Assembly (NCBI GenBank): GCA_918807975.1
Contig: OU964932.1
Location: 20,553,501-20,617,500, forward strand
Reading direction: 5' to 3'
DNA length: 64,000 bases
Source: Aplidium turbinatum
Lineage: Eukaryota > Chordata > Ascidiacea > Aplousobranchia > Polyclinidae
The translations under genes were made by a program, and so were the position numbers. The notes beneath the pieces were generated by a model. That model had not been told where the DNA came from. It made no database searches and saw only the letters and a list, made by a program, of their open reading frames with translations. Positions 10,576 to 25,300 of this stretch are shown piece by piece (position 1 is the first letter of the stretch; each line of letters opens with the position of its first letter).

Positions 10576-13326
10576 TGCAGCCACAAAGTTTGTATTGCGA
10601 AGAAACATTACACGACTCATTGTTACCATAGAAGCATCTTGTGAAATTGTTACATATGCTGATAAATTGCTTTCACGCCTGCCTTGTTCGTAAGTCTTTG
10701 TTGACTTGTGGGACCATCAAACACAATGCTGATGATGGGGTATTTTCCATACCATCTTTGTACAAATGCACAGTATTCTAATTCTAAACAACTGAGAGAT
10801 ATTATTTCATAAAAATCTTTGTAAAGCTGTGAAGAGAGAAAAATAACCTCAGACCTGGGAAAAAAATGCCCACGCAACACATTTGCTTTTTCAAACTTAA
10901 TCTATATCTGAATATGTTATGGCCTATACAGGTGGTCTCAGAAGTAACAACAACCATAGCTCATACTGGTAGGCTGGCCTCCTTATTTAACTGACAGAGT
11001 GTGCAATTACCAGAATACGCATTGTTGCATGGATATCACTAAAATATAGGCTATAGGCTACCAGGTCTCAATAAACACCCTTCCTTTGTTAGTTTGTGCA
11101 CCAGTTAGTGCACTGGTAGCCTATAACAGTGGCCTACTGCCACTACCATACTGCATTCATTGGTAGGCTACAATTACTTCACACCTGCATGCAATGCCAT
11201 TTAAAATCCAAGATGTTAAATGAAAGAGAAATGAACTAAAACAACAACAGAAAACTCAAAATTTTAATATAAGCTAGAGTCTAGCTAGATGCTAGACGAT
11301 TAGACATGCTGCATGTAAAGAACATTTAGACCTGTTTCCTTAAATTTCACTATAGCCTAGCATAGGCCTACTGGTACTCACTGTTATAGGCCTAGTGCAC
11401 CTGTTACCGTAGGCTACCTAACGTTTTGACTTCTGTTGCAAACCAAATTAAATGAATAGCCTGACATAACTTACCGATAATGATGTTCTTGCAAACAGTT
11501 CCCAAAACAAATTAAACTAGGCTATAGGCTTGCCTGATACTCAGTTCTGTGATATTTAGGCTAGTAGCCTACTGCAGCCAGTGCAGAGTAGTAGATCAAG
11601 AATCTTTGCTGTCCCAAACCTACTCAGTACTTACTAGTTACTTACAAACCTCATGGCTAATAAGCTGGTCAGTGGTCACCGGAGCAACTTTGACTGCCAG
11701 AATTTTACACAGCTTGCTGACCGCTAGCCTAATCATTCTGCTACAATTTCAACCATGTTTTTGCTGAAAGCATAGCTAGATAACTGCGCCACTAGCGGCG
11801 CAAGGTGCTGCTTCAAAAACGGCCATAACTTTTTTTGCCAAGGGTCCCTGGTTGAAGGAGAGTGATAATCCTAATCTAGAGGAATTAAGCTTTCCAACGA
11901 TACCAAATTTGTTAAGGTCGCAATTTATTCCAGGCGGCCCTATATTTTTGCATTTTACGCTCAGACCACTTAGTTCGTGCACACAATTTGAGCTTAATCG
12001 ATTATGAGCTTCCTGGGCGGACGAAAAGCAGCAACGCAAGTTTGACACAATTTACACAAATTCACTAAATACAAAATTTTGTGATAATATATTGTGAAAA
12101 TAAATCGACCATCTCCACTGATTTGGGTATACCCCGTTTGAAATTGATGGTTATTTTTGAAAAGTTAAATATTTTGTGAGAAACTCTGTCTAGAATCTGA
12201 ACACCAGCGTTGCCAGTTTTATTTTGTGTTGACACTTGACAGTTGTATTTTTTATCATTTTGTTTATTATGACTAGGCTATGACAAGTAAGTAAAATCAG
12301 CCAGTTTCTCAAACATGAAAATATATTGATAGCCACCGTAAAGGACGTTTTTTTATCAGTACCTTATTCAAATAGAAGATTCTATTTTGCGAATGCAAAA
12401 ACACCTCCCATATGAAAGGAAAAAATGGCAAAACGAAATAAGTTTTACAAGAAGCTTTCCCAAATCCCAATTCCCAGTCCGAGGATCAAAATTCTATCGA
12501 TCAATCAATAGGATTTTTGAAAATCTAGACTAGCCTACTGAAAACTTGCACTGGAACAAAATTTGACTGAGTAATCAGTAAACTGGGGCAAGCAATTCAA
12601 TTGTGCAGCAAGGATTGCATGCTGTCATTTCGTTTGAGAACTACCGGTAGCTTATGTAGGCTACATCCCATTCTGCTGAATGAAACTTCATCATGAAAAC
12701 TTCTTAACTTCCAAACTCAATTGAAAAAGCATATAAAAAACTTCATCTGGAAAATATACAATAAAACAATTTTGACTTTGTGAGGTGCCAATTGTGAAAA
12801 CATGCAGTACTGTACAGTATATACAATTAAAAAATTATGTGATATAACAGCCAGTTAGAACCAGTGTGAAAGACAAGATTCTAGTGAGCTGGTCTCGTTT
12901 TGAATCATTGTACATCGCCCAATTTTCCAAAAAAAATCTGACCATATCATTTCAGTTTGAAATCCAGCTTCACATGAATACCCCCTTTCCTGTTTGGTAT
13001 GAATCAAACATAGAAAAAGAATCAAATGTGATGCTGCCAAATCTACTTTTGTGTGTTGGCTGATAACCGACCATATGCATAAAAACAAAATCACGTCATT
13101 TAATCATAGATTGTTATTATGATATACTTTGGTTGAGTTTAGAAACTATATAGCCTACCTTGTGAATAATACAAAGGACAGTAACCCATGTTTCTTCTGC
13201 AACTGATTGGTCATGCTTGATCAACTGTAACTTTATTTTTATCTATTATAATAAGTCAGTTTAATTACAAAGATTACAATCTATAAATGCTATGATTAGC
13301 TGAGTGGAGTTGTGTTTTAGTAACTC
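10576..13326. other. Intergenic region upstream of Bre1
   Basis: No gene recognised. 10915-11580 is unusually dense in TAGGCTA, TAGCCTA and TAGGCCTA (about 13 perfect copies). The rest is AT-rich with short frames only. Confidence 0.5.
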
Positions 13327-13333
13327 TATAAAG
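13327..13333 (+). promoter_or_regulatory. Possible TATA box for Bre1
   Basis: TATAAAG lies 57 bases before the Bre1 start codon, which would put transcription start near 13357 and leave a very short leader. This is plausible by spacing only. An upstream non-coding exon or trans-spliced leader would make it irrelevant. Confidence 0.3.
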
Positions 13334-13389
13334 ATCTTCAGTTCATTAGTCCAGTTTGTGTGTTATACATCTGTGACTAATTTGAAATT

Positions 13390-16300
13390 ATGGCAACAAA
13401 ACGACCATTCGAAAGTGATCCTTCAGACAATAGTGAACCTCCAGCCAAGCATCCTGTAGCAATTCTTCCGGCAATCAGCATCGGATCAGTTTCTTCATCA
13501 GTTAGTATCATTAATTATGTTTTTCTTTTAAAAAAATATAATAAAACTGAGGTTCCTAAGAAGGTTTAGGAATAACAATGAACATGGTTTGTATGGTCAT
13601 TTACAAGGCGTTGTCCAGCCTAGCAATTTATAAAATAAAAAATCTGTGACCATTTTAGAAATAATTGTTCAAATAACAACCAATCGCACAATAGGTCTAG
13701 TACCGTACTGTATGCGTTAATAAAATATTCTGTGCTATCACAACCATTAAGCACCCAGTAAAATAGAAATCACTCAAAATATCACCTGAATAATTAGGTG
13801 CCACATTTAGGAAGCATCTAAATTTCTAAAATGCTTGGCTCCACAGTGTGGAATGGATGCATGCATGACATATATCTGCGTCTAATATCTTGGACATGTT
13901 AATACCAGGTTAAGGTAGTTTTGGCCAGTGTTTATAAATTTTGCTACCTGACAGACACAAGTGTAAATAAATCACTAACCTACCTTAGTATTAACTCACT
14001 GGAAAACTGCCAGAAAATGCCATTGATGCACAATGTGTGCATTGTGCATATATGTTTATGTATTTAATTTTTTTCTGTTTAACTTCATACGATTGAAAAA
14101 TATTTAGCAATCATTTATATACATACTACTATTTTTGAAGCTGGTGTACAAGTCTTTGCCCTGGTCATAAATGCTATGATGTGAATTGTGAATATAATTA
14201 TGTCAAAGATTGGAATCGATCAAAACATATATATTATATAATATTATATTATAGCTCAAAGTGCATTAACAGACTTGCAGTTGTTTATGCTTTTACTAGT
14301 TTCTTTTCACTTCACTATTTTGTAACCCTAACCTTCAGGGTTAGGTGAGGGTATCGGAAAAAAAATAGTAAAGCAAAAGTAAAGTAGGCTATTCAAGACA
14401 CAAAACACCTATATATATACTTCATCCTATGTTTTTGGTTGATTTCGATCTATAATGTCATAGTAGTTTCACCAGGGCGGAGGCTTGACACCAGCTCCCA
14501 GTTTTTATGTGATAAAATTGAGTTATATTATATCAAGAAAATGAATTATCTTCTGACAGGTGTCAAACCCACAACAATGCTTGATATGAACGACTCGGTT
14601 ACATGTCTTGTAATGCAAAGAAATTTATTCTCACACGAGTCAGTTCAATCATATATATATAGCTAAATATCGATTTCGATCAGCTAAAAGCTAGATCATC
14701 TTTAGTTAAGCTTATTCAAATATAATTCTATTTAGATTCTATTTGAATAAGCTTAACTGAAGATGATCTAGCTTTTAGCTGATCGAAATCGATATTTAGC
14801 TATATATGATTGAACTGACTCATGTGAGAATAAATTTCTTTGCAGTTATATTATATACCGCACAGCATATATCAGACTAGTGTTTGTAATTTCAGGAAGA
14901 AATGGACATGAAAATGCTTCTATTTCAAAATAAAAAACTTTGGGAAAAAATTGAAATTCGACGACATGCTGAGTTGGAATTGAAAGAACAAATTGACACT
15001 ATGGAAGCAAAACAAACAGCTACAGAAGCAACACTTAGTATGGTGAATCGATACTGGGACCAGGTGAATAAAATAAGCTGTTAATTAATAGGTGTACGAC
15101 TGTACGGTATTATACATTAGGGTGAGGCTGGTGCCCCTCAAAAATTAAAAACTTAAGCTAGTCATTCGGCCCTTTGTATATATGTTCTACAGCCTCTCTT
15201 TACTCACTATTAGAAAGAAAAGATGTGAAAAAGGACCATTAAAGGGTGCCAGTTTTGATTTGAAAAAAATGGCGTTTTTGTTAAAAAAACACATAAAGTG
15301 CGTTTCTACTGTAATTCAATCAAAAATTTGTTTTTTCCAAATCATCAGCAAAAAAGAACTTCATTGTCAATACCATTTTTCACAGTTTTATGTTGTTGAA
15401 AAGATCCAAGGATAAAATAGGAATGATTTATAAAGTCAATTTGTGTCGTTTTCTTTGGTTAGTCAACTTGCAGCACATTTTGAAAGTTTTCTTCCTGCCT
15501 ACATCCACTGATAAAATCACTTGTGAGTTTAACACCTCTTTCTGCACAATCGTTGATAACCAGCAGAGATTTGATAACATCTTTGGCATTAAGAAAATTG
15601 ATATCCGTTTTCCACAAGGAGACAGGCCACAAAAACTCTGTGTTGTTCAACACTTCAAAGAAAAACCAAGAGTCTTGTTCTTGTATGTAATTGAGTAGGT
15701 GAAAGTGCAAATATCAGGAACTGTGGTTTTCCAAACCCAGTGCCGTATCTTTTTAAGGGTTTTGATGTTTTTTTCAAAAGACAGCAATTTTGTACTTTTA
15801 GCTTGCTTGCCACTTTCATTTACTTTGTCACTGAACAAGATCACGGGGACAGATTCTGCTGTCAGATACCAAAGATGTTTTTTGAAGGCAAATAGAGCTG
15901 ACTCTGCAATTTCTTCATCAATTTCTTTATAAAGGAATATTTTTTTCATAGCTTGATGTCATTGTAAGCAGCATCAGCAGAAGAACCACATTCTATCCAC
16001 CACTGAACATAAACAAACACAAGAAATTTCACATAGCGTTGAATTTTCTGCATTTGTTTTGGGGTACAAATAGTGTGACTCTTTGGAAGGGCAAGAATTT
16101 CTTCGGATAAAAGTGGCATTTTAACAACATAAATCAGTTTTGCTATCCATCTGGCATCACGTATTGTCCCACAGCTCAAGAACGTGAACTTTTTTTGTAC
16201 ATTGGAGATGTCTGCTTGTAGGTAGAAGGCTGATAGTTCAATCAACTCTTTGTAATCATCTCTTGGTGTTTTCTTGGAATGTAAGATAGCTTTCATTACT

Positions 16301-19300
16301 ATAATCAGCTCTTCTTTGTATATTTCAAGTTCAGGGTGAGCATCTTTGATATAGGAAAATTAAATTTTGTCTAAACTACTATACGACGAGGTGTTGAAGT
16401 TTTCTTTGAATCTTTAAAATATCATAACATCAGAAGATTTTGATGATTCTATTTGCCGACTATGAAACACCCGGCCGACAATTAGCTCACCTACGTGATG
16501 CCTGCATGTAACCCATGCCAAAGTAACGATTTATTTAACTAATTTTAGATGGCAATACAGCCAGCTGTGACGTGGCTAGTATTGGAGCTGGTGGTGTCAA
16601 ACACCATAGCTCCCACTAATGCTTTGCAGTTCCACTCATCAAGCAGCTTTTCTGTTGCAGTACCGATCAATTCTCCCATAGGCTCTGATGAGCTAGCAGG
16701 TAACTTATGCGTTCCTAGTAGTTTAACGCCACTAGGACCAGAAACAAGGACAGGTAGCCTTTCATCGATACCTTTTAAATTGAGGCTGGACATCAGCTTT
16801 CTATCCCAATGTAAGGATCCAGTTCCAGGTAACGGAGGTTGCCACTTTTTTTTAATGGCACTGGCAGTTTCTTTAGCTGTTTTGGTGCGATGCCTCAGTG
16901 CCTGTGTATAATTAAGGTTCACCTTCGACATGTCTCCACCACACGCAATGATAAATTCCCTTATCATTGTGGAAGCGGTCACTGGGTTAATTTTGTTCCT
17001 CATACAACACCCAACTATCGAAGGGTGTTTGAGAATATTACAAGGCACCCGAATCGTTGTGCCATCTTTAACGATTTGACGATGACACCTATTGGAAGAT
17101 GTTGGCAAAGTAGCTTCAGTTCCCGAGTCATTATCAGATGAAAAGTCTGCTGTTTCATCAAGTGTTGTGTCTATGAATTGTCTAACTTTTTCCTGTCTTC
17201 TTCCTTTTTAGCTAATTCTACAAAGTGCTGCTCTCGTTCCATTTTTCTTTTTGTTTTTCTTATTGTTACCATGTCTCGACCTGCAAATGTGGCAATCCTG
17301 TCTGTCATCATAATTTCTAAACATTTGACATCTTCTTCCTCCTTAAGCAACTTGAATATGTTTTAAGTCCAAAACGGCATAGTCTTGATTAAAACAAAAC
17401 ATTCTAAAAATTATTATTGCTGTATTGTGATCACGATCAGCGGCATTTATTTTTTGAAACTTTTTTAAATCTTTGTCATAAAAATTAACAAATTTTTCCT
17501 CCATATCCTTTTGGGTACCGGTAATTACGTTTATGTTTGCAAGTGAATATAATCTAACTATTTGATTAGCACCTTTTTTGGCAGCAAAGTTAGTGCTGGT
17601 GATTAGTGATTATTACACTTTTATACAAACTGCTCTACTGATACATATATTTCTTCAATGGTAAGTTTGGTCAGTTACGCCACTGCACTGTATGTACCTC
17701 AGTACATAATTTATAGTATTGCCATAGTAGGCTACATAGATCCATGTTCTATGTTTCTGTAGGCTGAACTGAAATGAATTGAGAACCTATCAGCAAATTG
17801 TTGACTACATTAGCCTTATACAGTATATAGCGTATGTTGCTGCCTTTTTGTTCTGCTATGCTGATGGTAGGTAGCCTCCCTCCAAGTAATGCCTCCAATT
17901 CTCATGTGTTACAAGCAGTATGACCATTACCTCACCTTGATGATATTCTTGGCCTGTCGAGTAGATCCAAAATTGATTAACATTGCTAAAAATGGCAATT
18001 TCTTTAGATTTTGCTATACGAAGCTGGAGGGTATGCATAGCACACCACTGCAGGAATTTGAACATAAAACTGGCACCCCAAGGGGTCAACCAATTTTTCT
18101 GAAAGTTTGGATTTTTACTATTTATATGATGTATAACATTTGTTAAAAGGGCCAGAAAAATTGGGAGTCATAGGGGCATCAGCCTCACCCTATTATACAT
18201 TCATGGTCAATAAAATAGCCTAACCTTTATATTTTCACCATTCACATCAGTTTTTTATGTCATTGCAATGTTCTTCTCAGCTTGATGAAAATATTAAAGT
18301 ATGTCTGAGAAGATTGGAAGCCAACGAAATACAAGTCGATGAAGAATCATCAAATCAAGATGAAGATGATGTTAAAAAAAGACGTAAGTGTCTTTCAATA
18401 TCCTTGATTGTTTTAGTTTCAAGGATATTTGACCTTGTCTTTAGATGGACCTCATATGAATCCTTTAAATTTGTGTTTGGAAGTTTATTTGTTAGATTGA
18501 CTTGTCACTAATACCATTGTTGATTAGCAATAATGTATCTGAACTTTCAAGCTATTACACTTATAATTTTTATTTGTATTTAATCTGAAAAATGTTGTCC
18601 ACACAATAAATCAATTTTCACTAAAATGTTCCAGGTCGACAAGTACTGGAACTACAAAACTTATATATGTTTTATTATTACTGCACTGGATTGTATGCTA
18701 CCCTATCATAAAGTTGTTCATTTAGAATCTTGTTGTATTCTGTTATACATGTAGTTCACACGATGCTATACTGCTAGTGGGATTAGCAGTTTCTTGACAC
18801 GAACGGTGCATGGATACACATCACTCATGGTTGAAGTTCGTTTTTGGTTAATAACAGAATGCACTTATTTTAATGCATCGGTCGTACATTTATCAATGGA
18901 AAAATAACTGATTTTCCGGCTGGTTTAATAATGCTGTTACTTCATGCTTCCTACAAAATAAGTAGGCCTAGACTATGTAAGTATGTATGGGTTATTATCA
19001 CAGCTGCCTTCCTTCGTCTGCTGAGCGATAAGGAGTTCCAGGACATCAAGGACAATGTTTCAAACCGATTGGAATTTTCACGACAAGCATTTGCCAACGT
19101 CGTTGATGCTATAACAGATGTCAAAGAAAACCATGCTTCCATCTTGCAGTAAGTCAACATTGATGTGTTTTACCTATTTTTACCTTTTCTAGTTGATTGG
19201 TGTCTAAAATCACTTCTTTGAAGGAGAATGCTTTTATAATAAACTACTTAAGGCAAAACTTTGCTGCAATAAACGCTACAAGAACATGATTGTAAAAAAT

Positions 19301-22300
19301 CAAAATTAATGTTTTCTAACTTGTTTTATAGAAGTTTGGAAAATTCTGATCTAGTTGAAAAAACGTTGAAAGAGCAAGTGACTGCATTGGAGGACAGTAA
19401 CAAGAAACTTCACCAATTAACTACAGATCTCCAGGTGATGTGTGAATCGTGAAGTTATTGCTCTACCTAACTGGTCAATTCTACAATCTACATCCTCTCC
19501 CATCTAGATGAATTGAGCAGATGAGTAGGCTAGTTCAACTGGTGCATCCAGGATAAGTAATGCACCCTAACAATCCCAGACAGCAAATCAGTCTGCAGAC
19601 GTAGAAATGAATCAATGTAAAAAACGGTTGATTTGCTGTCTGGAAATCCTGTCGGGCGAGGCCTTAATTCTTGACACTACACCATCTTTTTTTGGCATTA
19701 GTTTTGCTATATATAATAGATTTTTCTTAACTTTTGCTGTTCTTGTGCTCTAGTTGTTGCACTAATTAATTATTTTGTGTCAATGTTTTCGTATAGACCA
19801 CAGAAAGCCCTTTTATTTGATCAAAATTATATGCTATTTGATACTACTGAAGATAACAGTTTTGTTTTCCAAACATTTGCTTAACATGAGTTTCATTTCT
19901 ATATTTTGGACTCTTTTTTTTGTCAGATTGACAGGTGCAACGGTTTTGCTCCTCACCTCTTTATTTCCTCGTAACTAACTCTTCATTTCTTGCTATATAT
20001 ATCTTACTTGTCATTTTGTTTATATTGAATAAAATCAAACACTTTTATCAAAGTTTTCTTAATGTCGTATCGAAAGAAATCGTAATTGCCACTGAAGTGC
20101 ATTGCTCAGACCACGTTTCGAGAGTAGAACCATCTGTGGTCTTGTCGATTCTTTGGTCACAAAGCAGGTGCTTAATCGACTGAGCTATTGGAAAAGTTTC
20201 TGTATTACCTTGTTCATGTTCACCACAGGCTGAACATCATAAATTCACAATGGAACGCTCCTGCGTTGAGGAAAAGATTGAAAGCTTGGAGGATCGCGTG
20301 GAAGAATTGCAGGAGACGGCAGAGAATGCCAGATGGGAAGTGAAAAAGATCCGACTCCGAGAGGACAGGTGCGTGGTTTATGCTGTTCTGATAAGTGACA
20401 GAAGCTTTTTGGTTCTCTGATTCCTATCTCTTTCTCCATTTTGCTTGAAAGAAGCCTGGTTTTCATCCCTAAACATCAGGATCAACCAGTTTTCTGCAAT
20501 GACCCCTCCTATTGTTCTCTATGGCATACAGTATTCAATTTTCTGACTCCCATCAATCTGGAAAAACAAGTTTTTATCAATGGCAAGATCTACATTCCTT
20601 TTAAAACTCAATTTAATGAGTTTTGTTTCGTGTTGGGATGCATCGTTAAAACAATTTACTGTGTGTTTCATTTAGGTTACAGAATTCTCAGCTGAAAGGT
20701 AACTTTACCCTTTTTTAATCAATTGACTAAAGCAGTAGAGATAAATTGCAGAATAAGTACCTTCATCTTACATGAGAGCAAAAAAGCTAAGAATTTACGA
20801 TTATTTCCATTTTCCTTGTTGCCACCAGTATCTGATCTTTCAGACTTACTAGACGACTAGCTGAAGCTATCGATAAATTAAGCAAGGGTGGAGGTGGAGA
20901 TGGCAACACTGCTAGCTCAGCTACTACGTCACAAGATTCTTCTCAAAAGGTACAAGTCAATCTTCGCAACGTTCATTCTTAAATGTTAATATAAATGTTT
21001 AAAGCTTGTTTAAATTGTTTTTGTTGCAATTTATTTGTCTGTTTTATCAACAGCATTATTTTCAAACTAGAACTTTTTTGCTTTTTTGTGGTTTACAAAT
21101 GCTTGCACTGTAGCCTACCAGTTTTAATTTTCTGGCCCCGGTACGAAACAAAAACTCTGTCATGTTTTTGTCAATGTAAGAAATTCGGATGTTGCTTGCT
21201 GCGAAAGAAGTTTTGCTCATGGCATATTTTTTACACCTGATCAAAGCCAACATCATATGATTTTCATTTATCGATTTTAAAGTTTAAACTAAGCTCGAAA
21301 GTGTATACATGACGTCACAATGCCGATTATTTACTAACAGAACAGTGAGCGCAGTCCATCGGATGAGGATCAAATACTCGCCGAGAACCGACTCCAAGAG
21401 CTAGAAAACATGAAGACTCAACATCAGGAGGCGCTGAAGGAATTGGAAAAGTTGAAAACTGATGTAGGTGAATTTGTTCTTGTTCTCATAGCAAGCCTCT
21501 GCGTTGTTTTCTTTTATCTGTCACTATTTGTTGAAAGCTACAGTGGAGATCTGATGTGCAATCTGATGCGTGCAGCATGCATCTGGAGTGGGGTTTACGA
21601 GTGTAGATTAGAACTGCCTCGCAAAATCTGCACTTTAAAAAACAAAAATCGATGATGATGATAATGATATGCATTACAATGGAATTAAATTTTGAATATT
21701 AGAATGTCTCATGTCTGGCTACGCTAGTTTTTCTTTGTGAAAACAACAAATGAAAATCAGGCGGTTTGTAGATTGTGGTATGATTCTGGATATGAACAAC
21801 AATGAATTGATGTGCTCATTAATTTTATGCAATACAAACTTTACAGAAATTGTCCCACGCCCTTGCTGCTTTGATGGATGACTTTTTCGTATCACCAAAT
21901 AAACGAATTTCCACCAAATATGGGATAAATTATGATTTTCTATTAACATTGGGCTCTTGTTTCAGGCCAAAAATATCCCAGAAAGCGCAATCACCCAGTC
22001 TCCTGAGTACCGGACACTGAAGTCGCAATTCTCCGTTTTGTATAATGAGAGCGTCCAGATGAAGCAGTTACTGGATGAATCGCGGACTCTCCTTCAGCTC
22101 ACCAGGAACAACCACTTGAGGAGGATAGAACAGATGGAGGTGACTGATTTAATATTTCTACTGATTCAGGTTTTATCTCTTTTTGATGCGTCAACGAAAG
22201 CAGGTTGAAATCGAATTAAGAGTGCTGTGTCTGTCTTAAAAGATTAACTTCTTGTGGAGTGTTTTTCTGCAAGTTACATAGACACAAAGATTACTGTTTT

Positions 22301-25300
22301 GGTGATGTCTGAACTGTTGATAAAGAAATATTTTTTGTGTGGTGTCACTTGATTAGTCATTGCTTTCTCTCCAGTGCGACGAGTTACAGACACAAAGGAA
22401 GTTAAGAAATGAACTTATTCAATTGGAAGACACGCTTGCCAAGGTAATGATAATATTATGGCTGCTCAGTGCTCATTTGTAATATTTTTCGTAATATTTT
22501 GTAACTCGTACCTTGAGGAATTTTATCACTTCCTTATATGTGAACAGTGCAAGTGTTTTGTCCGTTCGTCATAATGCTTTTATCATAATACCCATTGTTT
22601 GTCCAGGTCCGTCACGACTACGAAGCTCTTCATGCGGAACTGGAGCAGAACCTGGCAGCCAATGAGCAGGCGGGCCCAGTCAACCGTGAAATGCGTCATC
22701 TTATTAACAGTTTGCAAAATCACAACCGACAATTAAAAGGCGAAATTCAGCGGTACAAGCGAAAGATGAGAGACCTGCAAAACGACCTGTCAAAGGTAGG
22801 CTGCTGTTTACTTCATAAGTTAGGCAAACGTAATCAAAGAAAAATATATCATCATTGACCAACCAGTGATAATGATATTATGATGATGATCATTTTTGTC
22901 TGTCCTTTACTGTTAGGCAGATGTGATCACGAGGAATTTATTGTCGTTGATCAATTAGTAGCAACGATGAAGAATATGTTCCTGGGTTGTGGAACTTATT
23001 ATATTGTAGAACGTATTATCTCATTATTTGAATGTATAGCATCAGCTCCTGGCACTCTTTGTCCTGTCTAACCATTCTCAGCAAACGATAGATCATTGTC
23101 CCTGCGTTGGTAAAAATATATCAGAAAAGATCCAAATTCGAAACGTATTCGCCACTACCGCCGAATGTATATTGGTGAGTTGGATCAACTGTGCTTTTAC
23201 AATCAAGAAAATATCACGAGTTTGAACCCGTCCAGGTGAAGCAAGATGAAATCCGCCGTTTGCAATCTGAGATTAAACAAGACACTCCGAAGGACTCTGA
23301 AGTGACCTCAACCTCAGTGAAAACGGAAACTCCTGTCAAACAAGAGGATGAGGAAGATGATGACAAAGCGGAAAAAGGTTGGCGACATTTGTTCCTCTTG
23401 GTGCTTTTTGTTGTTTTGTTTGTACCCACCTATCATCACATACACAAAGATTTCGTATACCATGTGCCCAGAATAGCGTGGTACTTGTGAGAGCCAGAAA
23501 ACGACATAACGGAATTTTAAATGTTATATCTCCACCTCCATAGATGTATTGTTGTATATGTTTGCATTGTTGAATATATTAACTTATTGTCTACCTCCAA
23601 GAACCGGACAGCTCCAAAGGGGAAAAGGTCTTCCTAGAGAGTGAGCGTGAAGAGTTGCTGGAACAAGTCCAAGCCAAGCAAGAGGAAGTGGAGGAGCTGA
23701 GAAATAAACTCAAGTGAGTTCCTGAAGCATTGCGTGTTGATGAGCCGTAGTGTTGCCATTTGCCTGTTTCCATCGTTCCTTAAGTATCATTGTAATATTC
23801 CTTTAAGCCTTAAGAGTTGTCCCAATGTCATAAGACGTCATTTTAGTGCTTTCTTTATCTCGAAATGCAACTCGCGAACTCTGGTTTGGTTGTCATGCTG
23901 TGAGGTGATTGACGAGCGATAGGTGATGTAACAAACGAGATATTCGTCTCTCAGTATGACGTCATAATGTAGTATGACAATGCTTTTCAATCTCATAATT
24001 GCGTCATCATTCAGAGCCAGTGAGGCCGAAGTTAAGGAAGTGAAATTATTGTTGGAGATGTACAAGACCTTGCCCAAGGAACAACGGGACAAGGTGAACG
24101 GTGTTTTCATTTAGATTTCCATGAACAACTTTTTAGCTTTAGATCTATCCGTTATGTACTTCTTTGTACAACTCTTTTCATTTTATGATTTTTGTATTTG
24201 GCTTAAGTTGTGATTTACATAAGGTTGGCCTGTTTTTTGTTTTCAGGCGGAAATCCTCGCCAGTGAGAAAGACGCCCGGACGCAGTTTGAGAATCTGGAG
24301 GAGCACGTTAACACCCTCAAGGACAATCTCGCTTGTTTAGAAGAAGATAATAAAAGCTGTACCATAGAACTGTCTTCGAAAACCGCACAAATCGAAGAAC
24401 TCCTTTTAAAATGTAATAAAGAAACAGAAAGAGCCGATCAAGCGGAACAAAGAGAAAAGGAGAGACAGCCAAGAGGACCTGACCCTGAGACTCTTAGGAA
24501 AATGAAGGTGAACGGCTTTGTGATGTTTTTATGTCCGAAATTTAGTTTGATTTGTGACGAAGAAGAAAAAGCGTCTCATATGGTAAACTTTGTGGTACCA
24601 ACTTTGTCGCAACAACTTTGCAGCAACAACTTTGAGGCAACAACTTTGCGGCATCAACTTTGCGGCAGCAACTTTGCGGCAGCAACTTTGAGGCAACAAC
24701 TTTGTGACATCAACTTTGCGGCAACAACTTTGCGGCAACAACTTTGTGGCATCAACTTTGCGGCAACACCTTTGTGGCATCAACTTTGCGGCAACAACTT
24801 TGAGGCAACAACTTTGTGACATCAACTTTGCGGCAACAACTTTGTGGCATCAACTTTGCGGCAACACCTTTGTGGCATCAACTTTGCGGCAGCAACTTTG
24901 AGGCAACAACTTTGTGACATCAACTTTGCGGCAACAACTTTGTGGCATCAACTTTGCGGCAACACCTTTGTGGCATCAACTTTGCGGCAACAACTTTGTG
25001 ACATCAACTTTGCGGCAACAACTTTGTGGCATCAACTTTGCGGCAACACCTTTGTGTTTCCTAATTTTCAATTTGTCATTCTAGGTCTTGGAGGAAACTA
25101 TTACTGAACAACGGCGCAATTTAGCGGCGACAAAACAGGAAGAAGAAGCCCTCCTCTCAGAGATGGATGTTACTGGGCAGGCGTTCGAGGACATGCAGGA
25201 GCAGAACATGAGATTACTGCAACAGCTGAGAGAAAAAGATGATGCAAATTTTAAGCTCATGTCAGAGGTAGCTTACCCGACGTTTTAACCGTTATTGCAC

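Noticed and set aside
20676-20698. A 23-base exon-like piece in Bre1 between TTTAG and GTAACT
   Set aside because: Including it breaks the reading frame. Joining 20368 directly to 20844 keeps phase and gives [19 protein letters not shown], which matches the family.
24529-25107. Several Leu/Gln/Cys-rich frames of 65-105 codons on both strands
   Set aside because: They are by-products of the 14-bp minisatellite, which lacks stops in most frames, and lie in a Bre1 intron.
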